From a virus: a stretch of DNA of 43,923 nt. Numbering within the stretch: position 1 is the first letter of the stretch; the number at the start of each line of letters is the position of its first letter. The notes under the pieces are model-generated. The model was not told where the DNA came from. It was given only the letters and a program-made list of their open reading frames with translations, and ran no database searches. This document shows positions 1-7,042 of this stretch, in pieces. Both the position numbers and the translations under genes were made by a program. The stretch lies in the IMG/VR virus record IMGVR_UViG_3300025767_000040, positions 1-43,923 of that record. One strand, written 5' to 3'.

Positions 1-308
1 CAAAAATATCTTTTGCTTCTCCACCAGGTGAGGGATCTACAATTACAATAAAATATTATAAAGGTAAATCAAATGTTTTTATTGATAGTTCAGGTAACCC
101 AAGACAAGTCTCTACGGAAGATTTTGAATATACGGGAGAGTCTTTGACGTTCACAACAACAAATACGATTGATAGTGTGGTTAGTTTTGACCTAAATGGT
201 TTGACACAATTAGAAGGTGAAGCATTTGAAATTTCAGGTAGAACTACTCTAACCTTATTAGGTACACCACGTGTTGGTACTATTGTAGGTGTAACTTATC
301 TCCACTAA
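1..308 (+). CDS. C-terminal part of a beta-rich virion-type protein (5' truncated)
   Basis: An open frame enters from the left edge (first full codon at position 3) and ends at TAA 306-308, giving about 101 residues. The residues are rich in Thr, Ser, Gly and Val with alternating hydrophobic positions, which suggests a beta-structured domain of a phage structural or fibre protein. It ends in TIVGVTYLH. I do not recognise the family. It lies on the same strand as, and upstream of, the tail sheath gene, where T4-like phages carry neck, tail-completion or whisker genes, so a virion role is plausible but only inferred. The start lies outside the window. The next gene is convergent and its stop codon abuts this one without a spacer. 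Confidence 0.6.
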   Translation, partial: KISFASPPGEGSTITIKYYKGKSNVFIDSSGNPRQVSTEDFEYTGESLTFTTTNTIDSVVSFDLNGLTQLEGEAFEISGRTTLTLLGTPRVGTIVGVTYLH

Positions 309-467
309 TTACTCCCCGTAAAGGTCGTCTTTTTTAACCTTACAATGTTGATCTATCCACTTTTCAACAACTCTGTACATTTTAAATCCGTTGACATCAC
401 AATATTTTTTTAACTTATTATGATGTTCTTCCCCTATTTTAAGGTTTTTACTGTTTTTATTCCCCAT
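309..467 (-). CDS. small ribbon-helix-helix-like protein
   Basis: This is the only convincing minus-strand gene. From the ATG at 465-467 it encodes 52 residues. The core has a beta-like stretch (KNLKIG), then a helix (EEHHNKLKKYCDVNGFKM), then a second helix (YRVVEKWIDQHC), which is the general outline of Arc/CopG-type ribbon-helix-helix DNA-binding proteins. An in-frame ATG at 507-509 would add 14 hydrophobic residues. I prefer the internal start because it has TATTTAT four bases upstream on the minus strand, the same arrangement seen at the starts at 5195 and 27598. The gene runs against its neighbours and its stop touches the stop of the upstream gene. DNA binding or a regulatory role is inferred from the pattern only. 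Confidence 0.5.
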   Translation of the reverse strand: MGNKNSKNLKIGEEHHNKLKKYCDVNGFKMYRVVEKWIDQHCKVKKDDLYGE

Positions 468-542
468 AAAGATAAATATAGATAAAAAAGGATCCTTAAA
501 TATACCCAAATAGAAAACTGTCGGTCTCTTTACTAAAATTCA

Positions 543-558
543 GGATATTTATAATAAA
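543..558 (+). promoter_or_regulatory. candidate late promoter/leader motif upstream of the sheath gene
   Basis: The 15-mer GATATTTATAATAAA lies at 544-558, 28 bases before the sheath start. The identical 15-mer precedes the tube gene and the gene at 17874. Its reverse complement contains TATAAATA, the T4 late-promoter core, but the motif always lies in this orientation relative to the downstream gene. Function is inferred from recurrence. Confidence 0.5.
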
Positions 559-586
559 CAATAAAAATATTTAACTAAAGTAATCA

Positions 587-3409
587 ATGGCAAATTCAAA
601 CAGAGTATTCGTTTCTCCAGGTGTTTATACATCAGAGAAAGATTTAACGTTCGTAGCTCAAAGTGTGGGGGTAACTACATTGGGATTGGCGGGAGAGACT
701 ATACAAGGTCCAGCGTTCGAACCAATACTAATAAGAAATTTTGACGAATTCAAAACATATTTCGGACCAACTTCTCCGACTAAATATTCGGATGGAAATC
801 CAAAATATGAGTTAGGGTATGTTGCGAAATCGTATTTACAAGAATCAAATCAACTTTTCGTAACGAGAGTATTAGGATTAACAGGGTACAAACCAGGTCA
901 ATCTGTATCGATAAAAACATTAGGGGGTATAACAGTAGATACTGATGACTTAACTAATAGTACATCTGAAACACTTACAGGAGCAACTAACATCATTCAA
1001 ACATCTTCATTTATTTCAGATCTTACTGGTAAGACAGCAACTGACGGTTCAACAGTACAGGCGTTTATTGAAAGTATTACGGTTTCTACTGGTTCCACTA
1101 AGTGGTTCACTATTGGACATGTTGAATCTTCGGACACTGCAGGATTATTAACTGCGGATCAAGTTACAGGTCCTATTGGAAGTAACTCAACCACTAATTG
1201 GTATAACGTATTCTTTAAAGAAAGTTTAGGTGTTATCGATGGTGTTTATGGATATCTTTTTGTCTATGACACAGTAAGTAATGGATGGAAAATTACACAG
1301 TATGAATATGCTGCAGTTGAAAACGAATATGGTGGTCAAGTAGTGGCATGTTTAAGATCAAGAGGTTCATATGCTGGACAGACACTTAATTTAGAAGTTA
1401 CTGCATCTGCAAACATATTGGCGTCAGGTTCAGAAATTTCAAGTAACCCATTAGGTGAGTTCACGTTAGATGTGACAGGTTTAACGAGTGGTGTAAAAAC
1501 ATTTACATTGAGTTTAGATCAATCATCTAAGAAATATGTGACTAAAGTTTTAGGTACTACGGTATTTGGAAAAGATAAAAAAGACATTCCTGTTTATGTA
1601 CATGAGGTTTATTCTAAAACATTAAAAACTCTAAATGAAAAAGGGTTAGTAAGAGGTTTAAAGATATCACAATTAACATACACAACAGAAGGTAATAGTT
1701 TTGTGGGTCAGTGGGAAACACCGGCATCACCAGTTGTTGTATCTGAAGTACGAGGTGGAACAGTTAATGATTTATTTAACTTCATTAGTATTTCTGATGG
1801 TAACGCGGCTAACACACAAGTTAAAATTACATTCCAAAACATTGACCTTGAAACAGGGGACTTTGATATTGTAATTAGAGACTTCAACGATAAAGACGAT
1901 AATTTAAATGTACTTGAGAAATTCACAAGATGTACTATGAATCCTGAATTACCAGGTTATGTAGCGAGAAAAATTGGAACTTCAGATGGTGAATATGAAT
2001 TGAGGTCTAAATTCGTAATGTTAAACTTATCGGTAAACCCACCTGTAGATGCAGTACCAGCGGGATTTAAGGGATATACTTCTCATTCTCAAGGTAATAC
2101 AATTCAAGGTAGTATACTTTATAAAACAGATTACAATGTAGCGGGTACCGTAACAGGTTATACTGCTAACGGTGAGAGTAAAATCTCGAACGGAGATAAA
2201 ATAAGAAAAGTTTCTCTTGGTATATCGTCACAGATTGGTTTCGATAGTGATATCTTAGAATATAAAGGTAACACAACCTCTAATGTAACTTACGGTTTTC
2301 ACTTATCAACAAATGCATCGACCATTACGGGAGATACTACGTACAAAACTACATCATATGATTTAGAAGGTACTAATAAAGGTTTATTGGAAACTAAACA
2401 ATATAGAAAATTCACATTAGCAATGGGTGGTGGATTTGATGGTTGGGATATCTACAGAGGTACGAGAACTAATAGTGATGGTTACATCTACGGTAAAAAT
2501 ACATATGTAAGTGGTGACACGAACAATAGTGGTGTATTTAGTACTGATATTGGAAATTCTGATTACTACGCTTACTTACAAGCAATTGAAACATTCTCTA
2601 ATCCTGAGTCGGTTGATATTAACATATTTGCAACACCAGGTATTGACTTTTTGAACCACAGTTCATTGGTTAACAACACAATAGAGATGATTGAAGGTGA
2701 TAGAGCAGATTCACTTTATATTATGAACCCACCTAACACAGATACGGTTGATGAAATTATTGATCAATTGGACACTGTAGAAATGGACACTAACTATTCA
2801 GCCACTTACTGGCCTTGGATTCAAGTACGTGACACTGATAATGCAACACAGATATACTTACCACCAACAGGTGAGGTTCTAAAGAATATTGCACTAACAG
2901 ATAATGTATCTTACCCATGGTTCGCAGTAGCGGGTTACTCAAGAGGTTTAGTAAACGCGATTAAAGCGAAGAAAAAACTTACTTTAGAGAATAGAGATGA
3001 CTTATATAAAGCAAGAATTAATCCAATTGCAACATTCTCAGACACAGGTACTATTATTTGGGGTAACAAAACTCTACAGGTTAGAGAATCCGCACTTGAT
3101 AGAATCAACGTAAGAAGATTATTGTTAAGAGCAAGAAAATTAATTTCAGCAGTTGCGGTTAGATTGTTATTTGAACAAAATGACGAACAAGTAAGAAATG
3201 AGTTCTTAAGATTGGTTAATCCTATTTTGGAGTCGATTAAAAAAGAAAGAGGACTTTATGAATTCCGTGTGGTTGTATCAAATGATCCAGAAGATATTGA
3301 TGCTAACACGCTTAGAGGTAAGATTTATATCAAACCAACAAGAGCACTTGAATTTATAGATGTTGAATTCTTAATAACTCCAACAGGAGCATCATTTGAG
3401 AATATATAA
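587..3409 (+). CDS. 18: contractile tail sheath protein (gp18-like)
   Basis: A 940-residue sheath subunit whose stacked rings contract to drive the tail tube through the host envelope. The N-terminus (VFVSPGVYTSEKDLTFVAQ, about residues 7-25) and the following FGPTSP/YLQESNQLFVTRVLG segment are typical of T4-type sheath proteins. The last 250 residues carry the conserved C-terminal sheath domain (INPIATFSDTGTIIWGNKT, then RRLLLRARKLISAVAVRLLF and a terminal beta strand). T4 gp18 is 659 residues, so this protein carries roughly 280 extra residues, mostly in the variable middle (about 100-680), probably surface domains facing outward. The start ATGGC lies 28 bases after the TATTTAT motif and has no Shine-Dalgarno sequence. 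The tube gene follows after a 294-base gap. Confidence 0.95.
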   Translation: MANSNRVFVSPGVYTSEKDLTFVAQSVGVTTLGLAGETIQGPAFEPILIRNFDEFKTYFGPTSPTKYSDGNPKYELGYVAKSYLQESNQLFVTRVLGLTGYKPGQSVSIKTLGGITVDTDDLTNSTSETLTGATNIIQTSSFISDLTGKTATDGSTVQAFIESITVSTGSTKWFTIGHVESSDTAGLLTADQVTGPIGSNSTTNWYNVFFKESLGVIDGVYGYLFVYDTVSNGWKITQYEYAAVENEYGGQVVACLRSRGSYAGQTLNLEVTASANILASGSEISSNPLGEFTLDVTGLTSGVKTFTLSLDQSSKKYVTKVLGTTVFGKDKKDIPVYVHEVYSKTLKTLNEKGLVRGLKISQLTYTTEGNSFVGQWETPASPVVVSEVRGGTVNDLFNFISISDGNAANTQVKITFQNIDLETGDFDIVIRDFNDKDDNLNVLEKFTRCTMNPELPGYVARKIGTSDGEYELRSKFVMLNLSVNPPVDAVPAGFKGYTSHSQGNTIQGSILYKTDYNVAGTVTGYTANGESKISNGDKIRKVSLGISSQIGFDSDILEYKGNTTSNVTYGFHLSTNASTITGDTTYKTTSYDLEGTNKGLLETKQYRKFTLAMGGGFDGWDIYRGTRTNSDGYIYGKNTYVSGDTNNSGVFSTDIGNSDYYAYLQAIETFSNPESVDINIFATPGIDFLNHSSLVNNTIEMIEGDRADSLYIMNPPNTDTVDEIIDQLDTVEMDTNYSATYWPWIQVRDTDNATQIYLPPTGEVLKNIALTDNVSYPWFAVAGYSRGLVNAIKAKKKLTLENRDDLYKARINPIATFSDTGTIIWGNKTLQVRESALDRINVRRLLLRARKLISAVAVRLLFEQNDEQVRNEFLRLVNPILESIKKERGLYEFRVVVSNDPEDIDANTLRGKIYIKPTRALEFIDVEFLITPTGASFENI

Positions 3410-3422
3410 TAAAAAAAAAGAA

Positions 3423-3448
3423 GGGGAGATACATTGTAGTATTTCCCC
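3423..3448. terminator. 10-bp hairpin after the sheath gene
   Basis: GGGGAGATAC (3423-3432) pairs fully with GTATTTCCCC (3439-3448), with one G-U pair and a 6-base loop. On the + strand no T-run follows. On the minus strand the hairpin is followed by a run of nine T (complement of A 3411-3419), so it looks more like an intrinsic terminator for leftward transcription, or a + strand mRNA 3'-end stabiliser. Confidence 0.5.
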
Positions 3449-3658
3449 CTCTAAGTAAAAATTGAGATGACACCCAGTATAATGCCAGTGTAATGCAAGT
3501 AATAATTGATATTTAAATAATAATTATATATATTATATAATTAACTTATAAATCTTTTAAAGTTTGCTACCAGTATTACTGGGTAAATAAAAAATACGTA
3601 ATAAAATTGACAAAGTCAACTTAATTGATAATAAATTTTAAAATATTTCACTAACAGA

Positions 3659-3673
3659 GATATTTATAATAAA
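3659..3673 (+). promoter_or_regulatory. candidate late promoter/leader motif upstream of the tube gene
   Basis: An exact second copy of GATATTTATAATAAA, 30 bases before the tube start. It sits downstream of the sheath-terminal hairpin, which suggests the tube gene is transcribed from its own promoter, as expected for a protein needed in many copies. Confidence 0.5.
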
Positions 3674-3703
3674 GAATAACTAAAAGAAAACAAATATAAA
3701 GAC

Positions 3704-4192
3704 ATGGCAGATTTATTAATGAAAATGCCGGTTCCCTACGAACCGAAAAGAGTTAACCGATTTATCGTTAGATTTCCATCATCATTGGGAATCAATGAAT
3801 GGTATGTAACGTCGGCGGCAAGACCGAGTGCTAAAATAAACTCGGTGGAAATACCATTTTTAAATACCTCAACTTATGTTGCTGGTAGATTTACGTGGGA
3901 TACCCTAAGAGTTAAATTTAAAGATCCAATCGGACCATCAGCGTCACAAGCGTTAATGGAATGGTTTAGATTACACGCAGAATCTGTAACAGGTAGAATG
4001 GGTTACGCTGCAGGGTATAAAAAAGATATTGAATTAGAAATGTTAGACCCAACTGGTGTTGTGGTTGAGAAATGGATTCTTCAAGGTACGTTCATGCAAG
4101 ATTTGAACTTTGGTGAATTAGATTACAACAATGATGCACTTGCAACAATTGATTGTACATTGAGAATGGATAGATGTATCCAAGTTTACTAA
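3704..4192 (+). CDS. 19: tail tube protein (gp19-like)
   Basis: A 162-residue protein matching the length of T4 gp19 (163 residues). Its hexameric rings form the inner tail tube inside the sheath and conduct DNA. Visible family features are the N-terminal VPYEPKRVNRFIVRFP segment, the VEIPFLNTSTYVAGRFTWDT strand region, the WFRLHAESVTGRMGYAAGYK helix and loop, and the closing LQGTFMQDLNFGELDYNNDA segment shared by T4-type tube proteins. Start ATGGCAG has no Shine-Dalgarno but has the 15-mer motif 30 bases upstream. It is followed by a strong terminator, so it probably forms its own transcription unit. Confidence 0.93.
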   Translation: MADLLMKMPVPYEPKRVNRFIVRFPSSLGINEWYVTSAARPSAKINSVEIPFLNTSTYVAGRFTWDTLRVKFKDPIGPSASQALMEWFRLHAESVTGRMGYAAGYKKDIELEMLDPTGVVVEKWILQGTFMQDLNFGELDYNNDALATIDCTLRMDRCIQVY

Positions 4193-4215
4193 TAAAATAA
4201 TCTGTCAAATATATT

Positions 4216-4246
4216 AAGGGGACCAACTATGGTCCCTTTTTTTTTT
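4216..4246 (+). terminator. intrinsic terminator after the tail tube gene
   Basis: A GGGACC/GGTCCC stem (4219-4224 with 4231-4236), extended by G-U and A-T pairs, a 6-base loop AACTAT, and a run of ten T at 4237-4246. This is a textbook rho-independent terminator for the tube transcript. Confidence 0.9.
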
Positions 4247-4266
4247 GTTTAAACTTTACTTTAGTG

Positions 4267-4274
4267 TATTTATT
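4267..4274 (+). promoter_or_regulatory. TATTTATT motif upstream of the gp26-like gene
   Basis: A short form of the recurring motif, 17 bases before the ATG at 4292 and directly after the tube-gene terminator, where a new promoter is needed. Confidence 0.35.
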
Positions 4275-4291
4275 CGTTACTATTAAATAAT

Positions 4292-5050
4292 ATGGAAGAT
4301 AAACGTGAATATGTCATAGACCCAAACATCAGTTATGATGTTGTTGAGTTGCCGAGTCGAGGTATTATGTACCCTAATCGAACAAAATCCGTCAAAGTTG
4401 CTTATTTAACTGCGGCAGATGAAAATATCCTGTCTTCACCAAATTTAATTCAAAGTGGGGAAGTGATTAATGAGTTACTTAAAAGAAAAGTTCTTACTAA
4501 AGAAGTTGCAATTGGAGATATGGTTGAAGAAGATAGACAAGCAATTCTTATCTTTCTACGTAATACCGCATTCGGACCTGAGATTGGAATGAGATTAATT
4601 GATCCAAAAACAGAAGAAGAATTTGAAACGGTAATTGATTTATCAGAACTAACATACAAAGAATTCAACTTAGTTGAAGATGAGAACGGACAATACCCAT
4701 ATTTCTTAGAAAAAAGTAAGGTTGATATTACATTTAATTTCTTAACACCTAATGATGAGAAAGAATTAAATGAAATCACCAATAGTTGGAATGGTCTTGG
4801 TACCGCACCAATCGTCACAAAGAGATTAGAGAAGATGATTAAATCGGTAAAAGGAAATAAAGACCCTATGAATATTAGGAATTTTATTGAAACAATGCCA
4901 ATTGCAGATTCACAACAATTTAGACGATACGTAAGAGATAATAAACCTGGGGTGGATTTGTCCCGAACAATTTACGCCCCATCAGGAGAAGAAGTTACGT
5001 TCAACGTAAACTTCGGGGTGGAGTTTTTTCGTCCTTTCTACGGATTATAG
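4292..5050 (+). CDS. gp26-like baseplate hub/tail assembly protein (zero-frame product)
   Basis: A 252-residue protein. Its N-terminal half, with VVELPSRGIMYPNRTKSVKV (about 17-36) followed by LTAADENILSSPNLI, matches the pattern of T4 gp26-type proteins (T4_baseplate family): a PS-G-YP motif, then a segment containing DE-IL-SP. It ends in EFFRPFYGL, also typical of the family's C-terminus. It lies between the tube gene and the tape-measure candidate, the position used by tail assembly chaperones in many phages. A T6 run at 5024-5029, just before the stop, allows a shift into a downstream frame that has no start of its own (next entry). Family assignment is by recognition; its exact role (hub component or chaperone) is inferred. 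Confidence 0.75.
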   Translation: MEDKREYVIDPNISYDVVELPSRGIMYPNRTKSVKVAYLTAADENILSSPNLIQSGEVINELLKRKVLTKEVAIGDMVEEDRQAILIFLRNTAFGPEIGMRLIDPKTEEEFETVIDLSELTYKEFNLVEDENGQYPYFLEKSKVDITFNFLTPNDEKELNEITNSWNGLGTAPIVTKRLEKMIKSVKGNKDPMNIRNFIETMPIADSQQFRRYVRDNKPGVDLSRTIYAPSGEEVTFNVNFGVEFFRPFYGL

Positions 5051-5183
5051 GAGTAATAGGCTTACGGAGATCACATTCTTAGTTCAAAACGGTTTTACAC
5101 ACACAGATATTCTTGATATGCCGGTTTTTGAACGAAAGTACTACATTGAAAAAATCTTAGAGCTCAAAAACCCACAGTCTTAA
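5031..5183 (+). CDS. candidate frameshift extension of the gp26-like protein (DUF6760/T-like module)
   Basis: This 50-residue frame is +1 (equivalently -2) relative to the gp26-like gene. It is open from 5010 but has no ATG, GTG or TTG until an ATG at codon 30 (5118), which would discard half of it. The peptide EITFLVQNGFTHTDILDMPV followed by FERKYYIEKIL looks like a genuine conserved small tail-assembly module (a helix, then a D-I-L-x-M-P motif, then an E-R-x-Y-Y helix), resembling small proteins that follow gp26-like genes in contractile injection systems. Translation most simply occurs by slippage at TTT TTT CGT (5024-5032): tRNA-Phe moving from TTT to TTC gives a +1 product continuing V-L-S-T-D. 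Other explanations are an unusual start codon or a decayed gene. Confidence 0.6.
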   Translation, partial: VLSTDYRSNRLTEITFLVQNGFTHTDILDMPVFERKYYIEKILELKNPQS

Positions 5184-5190
5184 TATTTAT
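5184..5190 (+). promoter_or_regulatory. TATTTAT motif immediately before the tape-measure gene
   Basis: TATTTAT lies 4 bases before the ATG at 5195. The spacing is too short for a conventional promoter with a leader. It may be a leaderless-transcript promoter or a translation-initiation element. Confidence 0.35.
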
Positions 5191-5194
5191 CAAT

Positions 5195-6994
5195 ATGGCG
5201 GTAAATTCAAAAAAGATACAAGATATAGTAGATGACTGGGCTTCTAAACAAAACCCAGCACCTACTCAACAACAAATCACCGCAAAGACGATTGCGGTCA
5301 CCAAACAACAAGCAGATTTAGAAGAAAGTAATGGAAATGGGAGTAAAGATGATGGTATGATTGCTAAAGCAATCAAAGCATCTGCGGATACTGACCAATA
5401 CGCGTCTGTTAATAGTAACACATCAATCGAGAAGTTTGCCGAATTATATACTCAGGCAAAAAAAGAAGGGGATAACCCTATAGAAAAGTTCTTTTCGGGA
5501 TTACAAGGTGTGGCGTCAAATCAAACTGAAACATACGCCAAAGAACAGGTATATATGTTACGTCAGATAAACCAAGAAATGGGTTTAACTGGTCAATTTT
5601 CAAAAGATTTTAGAGATTCATTAAATGATACAATTCCTGAATTACAGAAATTGGGTCTTGGTGTGAGTGATGTTGTCGAGTCAACTAAAGAAATGGTTGA
5701 AAACTCGGGAAAATTTGCGTTCATATCAAGTGAAAGTCAAGTTAAAGCGGCTCAAATAGCAACTGCGTTTGGAATGACAATGAAAGAACTTGCGGGTTCT
5801 TACAAATCATTTGAAGATGTTGGTATTGGTGCTGTTGGTGCGGCTGAAGCAATTGGGGATGCGGGAAAAGAATCTTTGGAACTTGGGTTACAATCACAAA
5901 CAACAATTAAAGGTTTACAAGATAATGTAGATAAACTAAATCAATTTGGTTTCCAAAAGGGAATAAGAGGTTTAGAAGAAATGGTAAGAAAATCAACAGA
6001 ATTTAGAATGAGTGTTGATAGTGTCTTCCAAGTTGCAGATAAAGTATTTTCACCTGAAGGTGCACTTGAAATGGCGGCTAACCTACAAGTGGTTGGTGGT
6101 GCTATGGGAGCATTAAATAACCCTCTCGAAATGATGTATATGGCAACTAACAACGTTGAAGGTCTACAAGATGCAATATTTAAATCCACAGAAAGTCTCG
6201 CTACGTTTAATAACGAAACGGGAAGGTTCGAAGTTGTAGGTGTAAATCTTAGAAAGGCTAAGGATATGGCAGATGCGACAGGTATCTCATTATCTGAACT
6301 TACTAAGGGGGCAATTGCGGGTAACGAAAGAATGCAAGCAATGAACGACATGTCGGGGATTGATGTTCCTGAAGAAACAAAAAGATTCCTTACAAATATT
6401 TCCCAAATGAAAGATGGGGAAATGACAATTGCAATTGAAAACCCTGAACTTCAGAAGAGGTTAGGTCAGTCCGAATTCAAGGTGTCTGAAATGACTGACA
6501 CGGTTGCTCAAGAGTTAATGAAATACCAAAAAGAGTTTAAAGCAATGTCACCTGAAGATATTGTTAGACAACAAGCAAATGCGGTTCAAAATCTTATGAA
6601 AGATGTGAACTACATTTTAGGTATTATGAGAATCCAAGGTGCTAAGACAGGAGATTCTGCGGTTAAAGCATTATTTGGTATGGATTCTAAAGATATAGGA
6701 ACCATGTTAAGTAACCAAGGTGATAAAGGATCTGACTTTGCGGGTGCATTTATTAAAGACAAAATGGAGGGTGTAAGAGCAATATTAGATCAGGCCAACG
6801 AATCAGCCAACAAAATTAAAGAATCACAACAAGAACAAAATAAATCAATGGAGAGTCAATCAAATACGACTCAATCCCAAACCATTACCATCAAGTCGGA
6901 CTCTGCAATGGGAGCATACCAAAGACAACTACAGAGTAATCCTCAATTTTGGGCCGATTTAATGAAGAGTGACGAACGTAGTTATACTCCATAA
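5195..6994 (+). CDS. probable tail tape-measure protein (gp29-like)
   Basis: A 599-residue, strongly helical, Ala/Gln/Lys/Met-rich protein without cysteine. T4's tape measure gp29 is 590 residues. It lies after the tube and gp26-like genes, where tape measures normally sit. Residues about 200-250 are rich in small hydrophobic residues (GIGAVGAAEAIGDAG), which is typical of tape measures that later meet the membrane. The C-terminus is Gln/Ser-rich low complexity (about 550-575). No enzymatic motif is visible. Length and position, rather than sequence identity, support the call. It starts with ATGGC 4 bases after TATTTAT and is followed by the 1600-aa structural gene after 48 bases. Confidence 0.65.
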   Translation: MAVNSKKIQDIVDDWASKQNPAPTQQQITAKTIAVTKQQADLEESNGNGSKDDGMIAKAIKASADTDQYASVNSNTSIEKFAELYTQAKKEGDNPIEKFFSGLQGVASNQTETYAKEQVYMLRQINQEMGLTGQFSKDFRDSLNDTIPELQKLGLGVSDVVESTKEMVENSGKFAFISSESQVKAAQIATAFGMTMKELAGSYKSFEDVGIGAVGAAEAIGDAGKESLELGLQSQTTIKGLQDNVDKLNQFGFQKGIRGLEEMVRKSTEFRMSVDSVFQVADKVFSPEGALEMAANLQVVGGAMGALNNPLEMMYMATNNVEGLQDAIFKSTESLATFNNETGRFEVVGVNLRKAKDMADATGISLSELTKGAIAGNERMQAMNDMSGIDVPEETKRFLTNISQMKDGEMTIAIENPELQKRLGQSEFKVSEMTDTVAQELMKYQKEFKAMSPEDIVRQQANAVQNLMKDVNYILGIMRIQGAKTGDSAVKALFGMDSKDIGTMLSNQGDKGSDFAGAFIKDKMEGVRAILDQANESANKIKESQQEQNKSMESQSNTTQSQTITIKSDSAMGAYQRQLQSNPQFWADLMKSDERSYTP

Positions 6995-7020
6995 AACTTA
7001 TCAAATTTTACTTTTGAATC

Positions 7021-7027
7021 TATTTAT
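7021..7027 (+). promoter_or_regulatory. TATTTAT motif upstream of the 1600-aa tail gene
   Basis: TATTTAT lies 15 bases before the ATG at 7043 and is followed by CTAATAAAATAAG, resembling the TATTTATAATAAA long form with one inserted base. Confidence 0.35.
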
Positions 7028-7042
7028 CTAATAAAATAAGAT

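Larger units (their letters stand above)
3410..3703 (+). other. non-coding spacer between sheath and tube genes with several hairpins
   Basis: This is the largest gene-free stretch of the window (294 bases), very AT-rich, with no convincing ORF. It holds a 10-bp hairpin just after the sheath stop, an AT-palindromic stretch around 3505-3545, a short hairpin at 3570-3582 (CCAGTATTACTGG), and an 8-bp long-range pairing between ACCCAGTA at 3472-3479 and TACTGGGT at 3577-3584. It ends in the promoter-like 15-mer before the tube gene. It may be a processed leader or a small RNA, but nothing proves expression. Confidence 0.5.

Noticed and set aside
5118-5183. Independent 21-residue gene starting at the ATG inside the short frame
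   Set aside because: It would remove the first half of a segment that reads as one coherent domain; a frameshift product is more economical.
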